Source of the DNA: Leisingera sp. ANG-Vp | Lineage (GTDB): Bacteria > Pseudomonadota > Alphaproteobacteria > Rhodobacterales > Rhodobacteraceae | Direction of reading: 5' to 3' | Assembly (NCBI RefSeq): GCF_000813725.1 | Contig: NZ_JWLD01000044.1 | Coordinates: forward strand, 24,443 to 88,442 | Length of the DNA stretch: 64,000 nucleotides | In this document: positions 38,505 through 48,025 of the stretch, in pieces | Position numbering within the stretch: the first letter of the stretch is position 1 | Layout: every line of letters begins with the position of its first letter | The notes under the pieces: generated by a model | What the model saw: only the letters and a program-made list of their open reading frames with translations | What the model was told of the DNA's origin: nothing | The model's database searches: none | Program-made: the position numbers and the translations under genes

Positions 38505-39161
38505 TCAGCGCAAATTGACGCGCAGGACGGCGGCGCTGGCAAAGGGCAGCAGGGCGATGGAGGCGGCGGAGATTCCGGCCAGCAGCAGGAGCGGCGTCTG
38601 CACCGCCATGCCCTCAGCACCGCGGCGGGCAACTTCGGAGCCGAAGATCAGTGTCGGCACATACAGCGGCATCACCAGGAGCGACATCAGCAGGCCGCCG
38701 CGTTTCAGGCCCACAGTCAGCGCCGCGCCGAAGGTGCCAATGACGGACAGCGCAGGCGTGCCCAGCAGCAGCGAGATCACAAGCCACTGAAAACCCTGCA
38801 AAGGCAGGTTCAGAAGGACTCCCAGCACCGGTGCTGCCATTACCAGCGGAAGCCCCGTAGTGATCCAATGGGCCAGCGCCTTGATCGTCACGGTGCTTTC
38901 CAAAGGCAGCGGTGCGGTGGCCAGAAGATCCAGCGAGCCGTCCTCCCAATCCAGCGCCAGCAGCCGGTCCAATGACAGCAGGCAGGCCAGCAAAGCGCCC
39001 AGCCACAGCACACCCGGTGCAATGCGGGCCAGCAGCTCGGACTGCGGGCCAACAGAGAACGGCACCATGACGGTCACGATAAGAAAGAACGCAAGTCCCA
39101 GGCCAAAGCCGCCGCCCGCCCGTAAGGCCAGCTTCAGATCCCGCAGCAGAAGCGCAATCAC
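38505..39161 (-). CDS. ccmB: Heme exporter permease CcmB
   Basis: Membrane subunit of the CcmAB ABC transporter that drives release of heme-loaded CcmE. The 218-residue product has six predicted helices (for example [20 protein letters not shown] and [18 protein letters not shown]) and the family motif [20 protein letters not shown]. It starts with GTG at 39161, overlapping the ccmA stop by four bases, so the two are translationally coupled. Confidence 0.93.
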   Translation of the reverse strand: MIALLLRDLKLALRAGGGFGLGLAFFLIVTVMVPFSVGPQSELLARIAPGVLWLGALLACLLSLDRLLALDWEDGSLDLLATAPLPLESTVTIKALAHWITTGLPLVMAAPVLGVLLNLPLQGFQWLVISLLLGTPALSVIGTFGAALTVGLKRGGLLMSLLVMPLYVPTLIFGSEVARRGAEGMAVQTPLLLLAGISAASIALLPFASAAVLRVNLR

Positions 39162-39772
39162 AGGAAGCCTCCATCGAAATCGTCGATCTCAGGCGGCTTG
39201 GCCTTGAATGGACCAACGTCCAGCACCTCAGCCTCCAGCCCCAGATCGATATGGGTGGCAATCAGCGCCGAGCCGCCCTGCCCCAGATGCGCCCGCACGG
39301 CCTCTGCAAACATCGCTACCGAAGTCTTGTCGAGGCTCACAGTCGGCTCGTCCATGATCCAGATCGGACGGCCGGTAACCAGCATCCGGCTGAGGCCCAG
39401 GCGGCGTTTCTGCCCTGCTGACAATGCCCCTGCCTGGCGGTCCCGCAAAGCCTGCAGATCAAACCCGTCCAGCGCCTGCTCAATACCGTTGCGGCCAAAG
39501 ACGCTGGCCCAGAAAATCAGGTTCTCCGCCACAGTCAGCGTCGGCTTCAGCCCGTCGGAATGCGCTGCATAAGCAATCTGGTCTTCTGCGCCCTCAACCC
39601 GGCCCTTCAGCGGCGGCTGCAGGCCTGCGACGGTGCGCAGCAGGGTGGTCTTGCCGATGCCATTGGGCCCGCGCAGGATCAGCGCCCTGCCCGGTTCAAG
39701 CGCAAAGCTCACGCCCTCCAGCACCGGGATGCCGCCGCGGGCCACGCTCAGATCCGTCACATTCAAAGTCAT
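39158..39772 (-). CDS. ccmA: Heme exporter ATP-binding protein CcmA
   Basis: ATPase of the CcmAB transporter for cytochrome c maturation. The 204-residue product has Walker [16 protein letters not shown] near residue 38, the signature [17 protein letters not shown], and Walker [14 protein letters not shown]. It is short, as expected for CcmA. It is the first ccm gene in the run and is followed directly by ccmB. The Mth938-like gene ends 91 bases upstream, so read-through from the sec genes is possible. Confidence 0.95.
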   Translation of the reverse strand: MTLNVTDLSVARGGIPVLEGVSFALEPGRALILRGPNGIGKTTLLRTVAGLQPPLKGRVEGAEDQIAYAAHSDGLKPTLTVAENLIFWASVFGRNGIEQALDGFDLQALRDRQAGALSAGQKRRLGLSRMLVTGRPIWIMDEPTVSLDKTSVAMFAEAVRAHLGQGGSALIATHIDLGLEAEVLDVGPFKAKPPEIDDFDGGFL

Positions 39773-39863
39773 GAATTCCGCTTATCCCATTGCACCGGCG
39801 CATGAAAAGACCATTAAACAGATGCCCGCTTTGCGGCAGGTCAAATACATCAGAAATTCATCT

Positions 39864-40217
39864 TCAGACCGGCAGAGCAGCCAGCGCTATCCGCCGGCCT
39901 TCGGACAAAAGCACGTTGTAGGTACGGCAGGCCGCGGGCGAATTCATCGCCTCTACCCCCAGCCCGGCTTCCTCCAGCGCTTTTCGCAGTTCTGCCGGGA
40001 TATGGGCGATCTCAGGACCGGTGCCGATGAACAGCACATCAATTTCCCCGGCCAGCGACAGCAAAGGCTCAGGCTCACCGAACCCGCCCCAGGCCGCGGT
40101 GCCCGCCGCCGATGTCAGCACCCCGCCTTGATACACCTGCCCGCCGATGCGGAAGAAACCGTCGCCATAGCCGTCAACCGGCTGCGCATCGGAATAACTC
40201 ACTTCATTCAAGCGCAT
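39864..40217 (-). CDS. Mth938-like (DUF498/NDUFAF3) domain protein
   Basis: The 117-residue product matches the Mth938 fold: MRLNEVSYSDAQPVDGYGDG, a VLFIGTGPEIAHIPAELRKA centre and GVEAMNSPAACRTYNVLLSE near the end. The eukaryotic relative NDUFAF3 helps assemble respiratory complex I, and bacterial members often sit near sec genes; the bacterial role is unproved. Start 40217 is chosen since AAGGAG lies 8 bases upstream and earlier in-frame codons give an unlikely leader. It is encoded between the TSUP transporter gene and ccmA. Confidence 0.88.
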   Translation of the reverse strand: MRLNEVSYSDAQPVDGYGDGFFRIGGQVYQGGVLTSAAGTAAWGGFGEPEPLLSLAGEIDVLFIGTGPEIAHIPAELRKALEEAGLGVEAMNSPAACRTYNVLLSEGRRIALAALPV

Positions 40218-40230
40218 ATGCGGGCTCCTT

Positions 40231-40983
40231 TCAGTCAAACACCGGGAGGCTGGATACCACGGCCAGCGCAATCACGGAATAGGAGGCAAAGCGGTAGAGC
40301 TTCTCCAGCTTGGGATCAAACAGAGCCTTGCCGGTCAGCGTTGTGACCACATAGGGGATGCCGAGCAGCCCGGCCAGAATGAAGGCCTGCAGGCTGGCCA
40401 GCCCGCCGAAGATCAGGTTGACTGCAATCACCACATCAAGCGCGGCAAGAAACACAATCGTATTCGCCCGCACCCGCGCCACGTCGCGCACATTGGCCAA
40501 GTAGAACACAATCACAACCGGCCCGGTCAGTCCGGTCATGCCGCCAACCACGCCGGCCGCACCGCCAATGGCAAACCGCCCCGGCCACCCCAGCTTGCCC
40601 TGCCAGCGCCAGCCCGAGACCACCGCCGCCAATGTCAGCCCGATCACCCCGGCAGCCAGCCAGCGCAGGGTCAAAGGATCCATCTGCCCCATCACCCACA
40701 GCCCCGCAGGCACCGTCACCGCCGCCGCCATGGACAGCGCCCCGACCTCGGCCCTGTCGGCATTGCTCCAGGCCTGCGGGAACAGGGTGATGGTGGAAAA
40801 CACCCCCATCAGCACCATCAGGAACACCACATCCGCCGAAGGCAGGAATTGCGCCCCGACAGGGACAAAGATCATCGCAGTGCCAAAACCAGTGAAGCCG
40901 CGGACAAGACCCGCGGCTCCGATGGTGACAAGAAGCCAGAACAGCCCCGGTGTGGCCAGGGCTGCGTCGAACGCCTCAAGCAT
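40231..40983 (-). CDS. TSUP-family (TauE/SafE) membrane transporter
   Basis: TSUP proteins move small anions such as sulfite, sulfoacetate or other sulfur compounds across the inner membrane. The 250-residue product has about seven to eight hydrophobic helices, with the repeated family motif RGFTGFGTAMIFVPVGAQ near residue 28 and GMTGLTGPVVIVFYLAN near residue 149. The substrate is not fixed by sequence. Its ATG overlaps the secF stop by eight bases, so it is translated as part of the sec run. Confidence 0.88.
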   Translation of the reverse strand: MLEAFDAALATPGLFWLLVTIGAAGLVRGFTGFGTAMIFVPVGAQFLPSADVVFLMVLMGVFSTITLFPQAWSNADRAEVGALSMAAAVTVPAGLWVMGQMDPLTLRWLAAGVIGLTLAAVVSGWRWQGKLGWPGRFAIGGAAGVVGGMTGLTGPVVIVFYLANVRDVARVRANTIVFLAALDVVIAVNLIFGGLASLQAFILAGLLGIPYVVTTLTGKALFDPKLEKLYRFASYSVIALAVVSSLPVFD

Positions 40984-41944
40984 CGATGTTCGAGAACTGG
41001 TTGCCAGTGGTGTTGGCCTGTTTCGACCAGTCCCGCTTGACCCCCAGTTTCAAGAGGATGGTGGAGGCGACAAACACCGACGAGTAGGTCCCGACAATAA
41101 CGCCCCAGATCATCGCAAACACAAAGCCGCGGATCACGTCGCCGCCCAGCACATAGAGCGAGATCAGCGCCAGCAAGGTTGTGACCGAGGTCATCACCGT
41201 CCGGCTGAGGGTTTCGTTGATCGAAAGGTTCAGAACCTCTGCCAGGTCCTTCTTCTTGTAGCGGCGCAGGTTTTCCCGCACCCGGTCAAACACCACCACG
41301 GTATCGTTCAGCGAGTAGCCAACGATGGTCAGCAGTGCTGCGATGATTGCCAGGTCGAACTTGATCTGCAGCGCGGCAAAGACACCGATGGTCAGCACCA
41401 CGTCATGCACCAGCGCTGCCACCGCGCCCAAGGCGAACTGCCATTCAAACCGCAGCCAGATGTAGACCAGAACAGCTGCAATCGCCAAAGCGACGGCCAG
41501 CACCGCGGTCTTGATCAGCTCGCCTGAGACCTTGGGGCCTACAGACTCCACCGCAGCAAACTTGATGCCCGGCGCCACCGCGTCCAGCGACTGGTTCAGC
41601 TGCTCGATCATCTCACCCGAAATCGCTTCGCCGCCTTCCTGCGCCTGGATGCGGATCTGAGACACATGCTGGTCATCGTCGAACGCCGGGTCGAACACCT
41701 CGGTGATTGAAATGTCGCCCAGCTGGTGCACCGCCAGCGCATCACGGTAGGCGCCCACATCCACAGGCTCGGAAGCCTCGGTGCGGATGGTGGTGCCGCC
41801 GCGGAAGTCGATGCCGAAGTTCAAGCCCTGCAGCGCAAAGGACGCAATGCCGATCACCAGCAGCAGCGCCGACAGACCCAGCCACAGCTTGGCCTTGCCG
41901 AAAAAGTCGAAGGAGGTTTCCTGGGGAACTAGTCTCAGCCGCAT
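40976..41944 (-). CDS. secF: Protein translocase subunit SecF
   Basis: With SecD it uses proton motive force to help the Sec translocon complete export. The 322-residue product has six helices. The periplasmic entry motif FGIDFRGGTTIRTEA lies near residue 40, and YSLNDTVVVFDRVRENLRRY in the C-terminal half is a SecF signature. Start 41944 (MRLRLVPQETSFDFFG) is preferred because it directly follows the secD stop; an earlier in-frame codon would lie inside secD. Confidence 0.96.
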   Translation of the reverse strand: MRLRLVPQETSFDFFGKAKLWLGLSALLLVIGIASFALQGLNFGIDFRGGTTIRTEASEPVDVGAYRDALAVHQLGDISITEVFDPAFDDDQHVSQIRIQAQEGGEAISGEMIEQLNQSLDAVAPGIKFAAVESVGPKVSGELIKTAVLAVALAIAAVLVYIWLRFEWQFALGAVAALVHDVVLTIGVFAALQIKFDLAIIAALLTIVGYSLNDTVVVFDRVRENLRRYKKKDLAEVLNLSINETLSRTVMTSVTTLLALISLYVLGGDVIRGFVFAMIWGVIVGTYSSVFVASTILLKLGVKRDWSKQANTTGNQFSNIDA

Positions 41945-41945
41945 A

Positions 41946-43607
41946 TCACACCTCAATCGTTTTCGGACGGCGCCGTTCAAACCACATGACGATCATCAGG
42001 CGGGTGACAAAGATCGCGGTGAAGACCGAGGTCATGATGCCCAGACCCAGGGTGATCGCAAAGCCGCGCACCGGGCCGGAGCCCATGGCAAACAGGATCA
42101 CCGCGGTGATGAATGTGGTGATGTTGGCGTCCAGAATGGCGCTCAGCGCCTTGGAGTAGCCTTCGTCAATCGCCTTGGCCGGGCCGCGGCCTGCCTTCAG
42201 CTCTTCGCGGATGCGCTCAAAGATCAGCACGTTGGCGTCCACCGCCATGCCAACCGTCAGAACGATACCTGCAATGCCCGGCAGGGTCAGCGTGCCGCCA
42301 ATGAGGCTGAGCATGCCGAAAATCAGCGCGATGTTCAGGATCAGCGCCACATTGGCAAAGAGCCCGAACAGGCCATAGCTGAGCCCCATGAACACCAGCA
42401 CTGCGATAAAGGCCACGATGGTTGCGATCTTGCCCGCATCAATGCTGTCCTGGCCCAGTTCGGGGCCGATGGTGCGCTCTTCCAGGAACACCAGCTCGGC
42501 CGGCAGCGCGCCTGCGCGCAGCAGCACCGCCAGATTGGTGCTTTCCTCGATGGTGAAGTTGCCGGTGATGATGCCGGAGCCGCCCGGGATGTGCGACTGG
42601 ATCACCGGGGCCGAGACAACCTCATCGTCCAGCACGATGGCAAAGGGCGAACCGATATTCTCAGCCGTGTAGTCCCCGAACCGGCGTGCACCGGAGGTGT
42701 TGAAGCGGAACGTCACCGCAGGCTGGCCGTTCTGGTCGAACGACGGCTGTGCATCCACCAGGTCTTCGCCAGTGACAACGGCAGCGGACTCGATGGTGTA
42801 GTAAATGCCTTCTTCGTCCAGCGACGGGATCACTTCGTTACCGATACCCGGAGCTGCGTCCGGATCACTGCCGCGGCCCGCAACCGGGTTGAAGGTCAGC
42901 TGTGCGGTGGTGCCGATAATCGCTTTCAGCTCCGACGCGGAGCCGATGCCCGGCACCTGGATCAGGATCCGGTCAGCGCCCTGGCGCTGAATGGTAGGCT
43001 CGCGGGTGCCGACCTCGTCGATCCGGCGGCGCACGATTTCCAGCGACTGGCGCACGGTGCGGTCGTCCGAAGCGATCTTTTCCGCCTCGCTCAACTGCAC
43101 CACCAGGATATCGCCCTCGGCCGAGACCTCGATATCATTGGCGCCGACACCGGTCAGCGTGGTGATCGGATTTGCCAGTTCCCGCACCACTTCCAGCGCG
43201 CGAGCCATGCCGTCGGGCTTGGAAAGCTTCAGGCGAATCTGATCGGCAGAACCGGGCTGGCGGCGGAACGTGCCGACAGTGGAACGTTCGGGCCGCAGCG
43301 CATCACGCACCTCCGGCCACAGCGCATCCATCCGCGCTTCGTACACATCGCCGACCTGTACTTCGGCCAAGAGATGCGCACCGCCGCGCAGGTCGAGGCC
43401 AAGGTTCACCAGGCCCGACGGCAGATACGACGGCCATTGGTCCGCCACTTCCAGCCGCTCCGGCGTCTCGCCTTTGGCGATGATGTCGGCGGCGGCGTCA
43501 TTGGCCTGCTCGACGCGGGTATAAAACCCGTTTGGCAGGGCAAGCATGATACCAGCTGCGCATACCAGCCAGATCAGCACCCTCTTCCAGAGATCAATTT
43601 GCAGCAT
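41946..43607 (-). CDS. secD: Protein translocase subunit SecD
   Basis: Larger partner of SecF in the accessory Sec complex of the inner membrane. The 553-residue product starts with one helix (VLIWLVCAAGIMLALP), then GLDLRGGAHLLAEVQVGDVY, the long periplasmic P1 head and five C-terminal helices. GMAVDANVLIFERIREELKAG is the conserved cytoplasmic-loop motif. It lies 33 bases after yajC and its stop is one base from the secF ATG. Confidence 0.97.
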   Translation of the reverse strand: MLQIDLWKRVLIWLVCAAGIMLALPNGFYTRVEQANDAAADIIAKGETPERLEVADQWPSYLPSGLVNLGLDLRGGAHLLAEVQVGDVYEARMDALWPEVRDALRPERSTVGTFRRQPGSADQIRLKLSKPDGMARALEVVRELANPITTLTGVGANDIEVSAEGDILVVQLSEAEKIASDDRTVRQSLEIVRRRIDEVGTREPTIQRQGADRILIQVPGIGSASELKAIIGTTAQLTFNPVAGRGSDPDAAPGIGNEVIPSLDEEGIYYTIESAAVVTGEDLVDAQPSFDQNGQPAVTFRFNTSGARRFGDYTAENIGSPFAIVLDDEVVSAPVIQSHIPGGSGIITGNFTIEESTNLAVLLRAGALPAELVFLEERTIGPELGQDSIDAGKIATIVAFIAVLVFMGLSYGLFGLFANVALILNIALIFGMLSLIGGTLTLPGIAGIVLTVGMAVDANVLIFERIREELKAGRGPAKAIDEGYSKALSAILDANITTFITAVILFAMGSGPVRGFAITLGLGIMTSVFTAIFVTRLMIVMWFERRRPKTIEV

Positions 43608-43640
43608 TGCCCTGCCTTTTCAGATCGTTGCGGGAAATGC

Positions 43641-43925
43641 TTAAGACGCAGGCTCAGTCTTGTTCAGAACCTGTGCAATGGTCGCTTTGACCACGCGCAC
43701 TTTGACGCCTTCCGCGATTTCCACTTCGATCTCGCCGTCTTCCTTCACCTTGGCCACCTTGCCGATGACACCGCCCTGGGTGACCACCTGGTCGCCGCGG
43801 CGCAGGCCGTCGACCATCGCCTGATGCTGCTTCATCTTCTTCTGCTGCGGGCGGATCAGCAGGAAGTACATGATCGCGAAGATCAGGATAAGCGGGAGAA
43901 ATTGGGCGACTGCGCCACCGTCCAT
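43641..43925 (-). CDS. yajC: Preprotein translocase subunit YajC
   Basis: Small inner-membrane protein associated with SecDF. The 94-residue product has one N-terminal helix (QFLPLILIFAIMYFLLIRPQ) followed by QQKKMKQHQAMVDGLRRGDQ and VTQGGVIGKVAKVKEDGEIE, all standard for YajC. AAGGAA lies 8 bases before the ATG. It is the first gene of the minus-strand yajC-secDF-TSUP-Mth938-ccm run, so the promoter should lie in 43926-44200. Confidence 0.95.
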   Translation of the reverse strand: MDGGAVAQFLPLILIFAIMYFLLIRPQQKKMKQHQAMVDGLRRGDQVVTQGGVIGKVAKVKEDGEIEVEIAEGVKVRVVKATIAQVLNKTEPAS

Positions 43926-44200
43926 GGGATATTCCTTCTGTCAAAGCGGCATGGGGTTTCACGCCGGAATTTTGCAGCGGAACCTATGCGTTGAGGGGAA
44001 GGGTTGCAAGGCTCACAGCCGCCCCAAAGAAGCCAAATCCGCCCCCTGGCACGGTTGTTCGCTTTTCAGAAGGCGTCCAGCCCTCCTGGCGCAGGACTAT
44101 TGGGTGCTTCCGGCTTCCTTGAAACCCGGCAGCGAGATTGCAGCCTGAGCGCTAGAACCCTGCTCTGGAGGCCTGATCAAAGCCTCCCACACTGCGCAAA

Positions 44201-44470
44201 TCAACGCTTCCAGAACCGTTTCGGCTTGGGCTTTTGTGCCTTGAGGTGCTTCTTCAATTCGGTAAAGCCGCCAACCTTAACACCATCGATGAAGATAAGA
44301 GGCGTTGTGGTGATGTGGTGCTTGTCCTTGAAAGCATCGGTTTCGCGGCGCGTTCGGAGGATGTGCTCCTCAACTTCGAACTTTTCGCGATGCAGAAGAT
44401 CCCGGGCGGCTGTGCCGTAGCCACAGGTGTAGTTGGGCAAATCCATGCGGTAAAGTACGGCCTTAGGCAT
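44201..44470 (-). CDS. Glutaredoxin-like protein with a single active-site Cys
   Basis: The 89-residue product has the glutaredoxin fold: AVLYRMDLPNYTCGYGTAAR at the N-terminus, and HHITTTPLIFIDGVKVGGFT with the TPL cis-Pro and the GG glutathione site. The active site reads TCGYG, giving one Cys (residue 16) instead of CPYC or CGFS, so a monothiol mechanism or a binding role is more likely than disulfide reduction. The tail is basic (KAQKPKPKRFWKR). GAGGGA precedes the ATG. It stands alone, divergent from serS. Confidence 0.85.
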   Translation of the reverse strand: MPKAVLYRMDLPNYTCGYGTAARDLLHREKFEVEEHILRTRRETDAFKDKHHITTTPLIFIDGVKVGGFTELKKHLKAQKPKPKRFWKR

Positions 44471-44779
44471 TTGAGCGGTCCCTCTTGTTCCCGGCCGATT
44501 TCGGGTGTTGGCTCCTCTTGCGCAAGACCGGATTGATCACTTTGGCGTGGGCTTGAAATAGCTGTTCGCCTGTCCCCTTTGCCGCAGTCTACTTTCCTGC
44601 TCTTTGGCAGCTCAATTTGCATTTCCCAAAGGAGTACTGAACCGGAGTTCGATTTGCACAAGCTGCAACTCAGGAACAGTCTGGATCCACTGGGCTCCCC
44701 CCTCTTCCCCTTTCTTCACCCTTGCGTCATAGGATGGGTCTACTGATTCAAATACCATTCAACGCTAGGAGAGACTCTC
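44471..44779. other. Intergenic region between the glutaredoxin-like gene and serS
   Basis: About 310 bases without a recognisable gene. I looked for a T-box or other leader element ahead of serS and saw none. A TAGGAGAG ribosome-binding site lies just before the serS ATG. Confidence 0.4.
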
Positions 44780-46072
44780 ATGCATGACATCCGCGCTATC
44801 CGCGAAAATCCTGCCGCTTTCGACGCCGCTGTGGCGCGGCGCGGGGACGCGGGCGTGTCATCCGGGATTCTCGCTCTGGATGAGGCGCGCCGGGCCAAGA
44901 TCCTGGCAGCCGAGACCGCTCAGGCTGAGCAGAACAAGGCCTCCAAGGAAGTCGGCGCCGCCAAGGGCCGCGGCGATGAGGCCGAGTTCGAGCGCCTGCG
45001 CGCGCTGGTGGCTGAGAAAAAGGCCGAAGTGGCGGCCATGAATGCCGAAGCCAAGGAGCTGGACCAGCAGTTGACCGATATGCTGGGCACCATCCCCAAC
45101 CTTGCGTTCGAGGATGTGCCGCTGGGCGAGGATGAGGACGATAACGTCGAAATCCGCCGCTGGGGCGAGCCGAAGGAATTGGGTTTCGAGGCCAAGGAGC
45201 ATTTCGAGATCGAAGGCGTGAAGCCGGGCATGGATTTCGAGACCGCGGCCAAGCTTTCGGGCAGCCGCTTTGTGGTGCTGTCCGGCGCGGTCGCCCGCAT
45301 CCACCGCGCGCTGGCGCAGTTCATGATCAACACCCATGTGGATGAGAACGGCCTGACGGAAACCTGGACTCCGGTGCTGGTGCGCGAAGAGATGATGTAC
45401 GGCACCGGCCAGCTGCCCAAGTTCGGCGAGGACAGCTACAAGACCACCAATGGCTGGTGGCTGGTGCCGACCGCTGAGGTGACGCTCACCAACATCGTGA
45501 ACGGCATGACGGTCGAGGAAGGCTACTTGCCGCGCCGTTATGTGGCCCACACCCAGTGCTTCCGCTCCGAGGCGGGCAGCGCAGGCAAGGACACCGCCGG
45601 CATGCTGCGTCAGCACCAGTTCGAGAAAGTCGAAATGGTCTCGGTCACCCATCCGGACAAAAGCGTCGAGGAGCATGAGCGCATGACCCGCTGCGCCGAG
45701 AACATCCTGGAGCGTCTGGGCCTGCCCTACCGCACCATTGTTCTGTGCACCGGCGACATGGGCTTTGGCGCCCGCAAGACCCACGACATCGAGGTCTGGG
45801 TGCCTGGCCAGAAGACCTACCGCGAGATCTCTTCGGTTTCGGTCTGCGGCGACTTCCAGGCCCGCCGGATGAACGCCCGCTTCAAACCTGCGGACGGCGG
45901 CAAGCCGCAATTCCTGCACACCCTGAACGGCTCCGGCCTGGCTGTGGGCCGTTGCCTGATCGCAGTGCTGGAAAACGGCCAGCAGGAAGACGGTTCCGTC
46001 AAGCTGCCGGAAGCACTGGCTCCCTATCTGGGCGGCAAGCTGACCCTGACTGCGGCGGGCGATCTGGTCTGA
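44780..46072 (+). CDS. serS: Seryl-tRNA synthetase
   Basis: Class II synthetase charging tRNA-Ser. The 430-residue product starts [20 protein letters not shown], followed by a long antiparallel coiled coil (about residues 30-100, [20 protein letters not shown]) that reads the tRNA long arm. Motif 2 is [20 protein letters not shown] with HQFEKVEM, and motif 3 is [18 protein letters not shown]. It is full length. It is monocistronic and ends at a strong bidirectional terminator. Confidence 0.98.
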   Translation: MHDIRAIRENPAAFDAAVARRGDAGVSSGILALDEARRAKILAAETAQAEQNKASKEVGAAKGRGDEAEFERLRALVAEKKAEVAAMNAEAKELDQQLTDMLGTIPNLAFEDVPLGEDEDDNVEIRRWGEPKELGFEAKEHFEIEGVKPGMDFETAAKLSGSRFVVLSGAVARIHRALAQFMINTHVDENGLTETWTPVLVREEMMYGTGQLPKFGEDSYKTTNGWWLVPTAEVTLTNIVNGMTVEEGYLPRRYVAHTQCFRSEAGSAGKDTAGMLRQHQFEKVEMVSVTHPDKSVEEHERMTRCAENILERLGLPYRTIVLCTGDMGFGARKTHDIEVWVPGQKTYREISSVSVCGDFQARRMNARFKPADGGKPQFLHTLNGSGLAVGRCLIAVLENGQQEDGSVKLPEALAPYLGGKLTLTAAGDLV

Positions 46073-46094
46073 CCGCCTGGCATCTCTGAAACAG

Positions 46095-46125
46095 GAAAAC
46101 CGGCGTTTTCACAACGCCGGTTTTC
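46095..46125. terminator. Bidirectional terminator after serS
   Basis: GAAAACCGGCGTT and AACGCCGGTTTTC pair perfectly over 13 bp with a 5-base loop. The plus side continues into TTTTG-type sequence; the convergent helix-hairpin-helix gene ends 23 bases further. Confidence 0.9.
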
Positions 46126-46147
46126 TTTTGAGAACAAAAGCTTCCGC

Positions 46148-46735
46148 CTACTTCCTCTTTTTCTTTTTCTCAGCCGCCTTGGCATCAAGAATAGCCTTCG
46201 CCTTGGCTTTTTCCTTCTCGATGGCTTTCTTGGCCTTTGCCTTCACTTTTTTGGCCTTCTGCTTGGCCTTGATCCGCGCCTCTGCAAATTCCTCAGCCAG
46301 AACAGCAGCCTTGCGCTTGGCCTTGGCGGCCTTTGCTTCAGCCTTGGCCGCCTTGATCTCTGCGGCCAGTCTGGCGGCTTCAGCTTCAGCAAGCCTTGCC
46401 TTCATTTCCAGCTCGGATGCGGATGGGCTGCGGTCCTGGTCTGCAGCCTGGACCGAAGAGGATTTGGTTTTCTCGTCATCTGCCGAATTTGCGTCAGGCC
46501 CGGGTTCCGCCACCGTCTCTTCCTCCATCAATGCCACACGCTTCAGAACTGCGGCCCGCCTCTCGCCGATACCGGGTATCCGGCAAAGATCTCCATCATC
46601 GATTGCGGCCAGTTCCTCAACCGTTGCCACCCCATGCGCCCGCAGGTGCCGGGCAAGAGCCGGTCCCACTCCGCGCATGTTCTGAATTGGCGTCATCTCC
46701 GCCTCATCCTTCATCCCTGCAGTCCCGTCCGCCAT
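46148..46735 (-). CDS. Helix-hairpin-helix protein with a Lys/Ala-rich, histone-H1-like tail
   Basis: The 195-residue product has two parts. Residues about 15-70 carry two helix-hairpin-helix motifs (MRGVGPALARHLRAHGVATV and LCRIPGIGERRAAVLKRVA), a fold that binds DNA without sequence preference. Residues about 105-195 are an extended helix of Lys, Ala and Glu (KAAKAEAKAAKAKRKAAVLA, ending EKKKKRK), like histone H1 tails. I infer a nucleoid-associated or DNA-compacting role, though a ribosomal or structural use of the tail cannot be ruled out. Start 46735 is chosen since an earlier in-frame GTG lacks a ribosome-binding site. Confidence 0.75.
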   Translation of the reverse strand: MADGTAGMKDEAEMTPIQNMRGVGPALARHLRAHGVATVEELAAIDDGDLCRIPGIGERRAAVLKRVALMEEETVAEPGPDANSADDEKTKSSSVQAADQDRSPSASELEMKARLAEAEAARLAAEIKAAKAEAKAAKAKRKAAVLAEEFAEARIKAKQKAKKVKAKAKKAIEKEKAKAKAILDAKAAEKKKKRK

Positions 46736-46762
46736 CAAGCGGCCATTCTTGCACACCCAGGC

Positions 46763-47728
46763 TTATCCGGGAAAGGGCACGAGGCATTTCTTTTCTTCGT
46801 CCCAAAGTTTTAGCGTTAGCGCCCGCACAGCTTCCGGGAATTTGATACGGCGCAGCCCCATCTCCTCAGGCAGGCTGTAATGGCACTCTCGCAGCCGGTA
46901 GGACGGGATGCGGGCATTGTAATGGTGAATATCGTGCAGGGTGATATTGGCCACAGCCAGGTCGAAGAACCACCCGAAGTCCAGGCAGGAAGACCCCTGC
47001 AAGGCTGCCACCTGCGGGTTCAAATCCGGGCGCCGGTCCCAATAGGTGTCCTCGAAATTATGCTGCAGATAAACCAGGAACACGCCGATCATGCCGCCCA
47101 GGAAGGAAAATGCCAGCCAGACCCAGATGCCGGTCATCCCTGCCGCCCAGTAAAGCAGCGCCAGCATTGCTACAATCACCAGGTTGTGCAGGATCACGCC
47201 CAGCACACCAAAGCGCACCGTATTCTTGGGCCAGCGGTAGCGGATGAAATAGGTAAACGCCGCCCCCACGGGAACCAGGACCAAGGGATTGCGGTAAAGC
47301 CGGTAAGCCAGCCGCTCCCAGAATCCGGCCGCGTTCCACTCGCGCAGGGTCATGGTATGGATTTCGCCGGTTTCGCGGTGCTCCAGATTGCCGATATTGG
47401 AATGGTGCAGATTGTGGTTCTGCTTCATCACCTCAAAAGGCGCAAAAGTGAACGGCGACAGCACATGGCCCGCAATTTCGTTCTGTGTGCGGGTTTCAAA
47501 CAGCGAGTGATGGCCGGTGTCGTGCTGCAGTACGTAAAGTCGCACAGCGGCAAAGGCAAAAACCAGCCCTGCAGGCAGCATCACCGCCCATTGCCCGGCA
47601 TAGGCAACGGCTAGACCCAATGCCGAGAAATAGACTGCAAAAGTCCCGAAATAGCTGAGCGACGCCAGCCGGTTGTCCTTTGCGCAATACTTGCGGGTGT
47701 GTGCCCTCAGATCCATGAATTCGCTCAT
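46763..47728 (-). CDS. Membrane fatty acid desaturase
   Basis: Di-iron membrane enzyme that inserts a double bond into an acyl chain or related lipid. The 321-residue product has the three His boxes: LQHDTGHHSLFE, QNHNLHHSNIG and LHDIHHYNARIPSY, with four to five hydrophobic helices between. It has no cytochrome b5 domain. The substrate and double-bond position are not decided by sequence. It is separated from der by the second palindromic repeat. Confidence 0.88.
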   Translation of the reverse strand: MSEFMDLRAHTRKYCAKDNRLASLSYFGTFAVYFSALGLAVAYAGQWAVMLPAGLVFAFAAVRLYVLQHDTGHHSLFETRTQNEIAGHVLSPFTFAPFEVMKQNHNLHHSNIGNLEHRETGEIHTMTLREWNAAGFWERLAYRLYRNPLVLVPVGAAFTYFIRYRWPKNTVRFGVLGVILHNLVIVAMLALLYWAAGMTGIWVWLAFSFLGGMIGVFLVYLQHNFEDTYWDRRPDLNPQVAALQGSSCLDFGWFFDLAVANITLHDIHHYNARIPSYRLRECHYSLPEEMGLRRIKFPEAVRALTLKLWDEEKKCLVPFPG

Positions 47729-47933
47729 AAATTTGCAATGTGACAGCCACGCAAAAGACGCAGGCTCCCCAAGGTTGATTTTCAGATAATCCCGCCTTCT
47801 CCAAAGACAAGGCTACTGGCAAACAAACGCTTCAACTGCAGGGTTAGCAAATCCGGACCGTGATGAGAATGCGGCCTGTTGCCGGCCGGATCGAAACGGC
47901 AAAAGACCGCCCGCAACGGGGCGGAACGGCAAG

Positions 47934-48020
47934 CGCCGCCCGTCAGGGCGGCGCCGGGCCCAACGGGCCAAGGTATTCCATGAATGCCGCAGGCCGGGCG
48001 GGAGTACCCCCGCCGCCGGC
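47934..48020. repeat. Dispersed palindromic repeat, copy B
   Basis: CGCCGCCC/GGGCGGCG with a GTCA loop (47934-47953) leads into GGCGCCGGGCCCAAC, then ATGCCGCAG and GGCGGGAGTACCCCCGCC. The same blocks in the same order occur in copy A at 22208-22300, while the DNA between them differs. It lies just past the der stop codon. Confidence 0.65.
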
Positions 48021-48025
48021 TGAGG

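Noticed and set aside
41781..43994. 737-codon open frame antisense to secD and yajC
   Set aside because: Composition typical of an antisense shadow (His, Arg, Asp rich); secD on the other strand is unambiguous.
44471..44779. T-box or other tRNA-sensing leader before serS
   Set aside because: No antiterminator stem, T-box core sequence or terminator is visible, and such leaders are not expected in this group.
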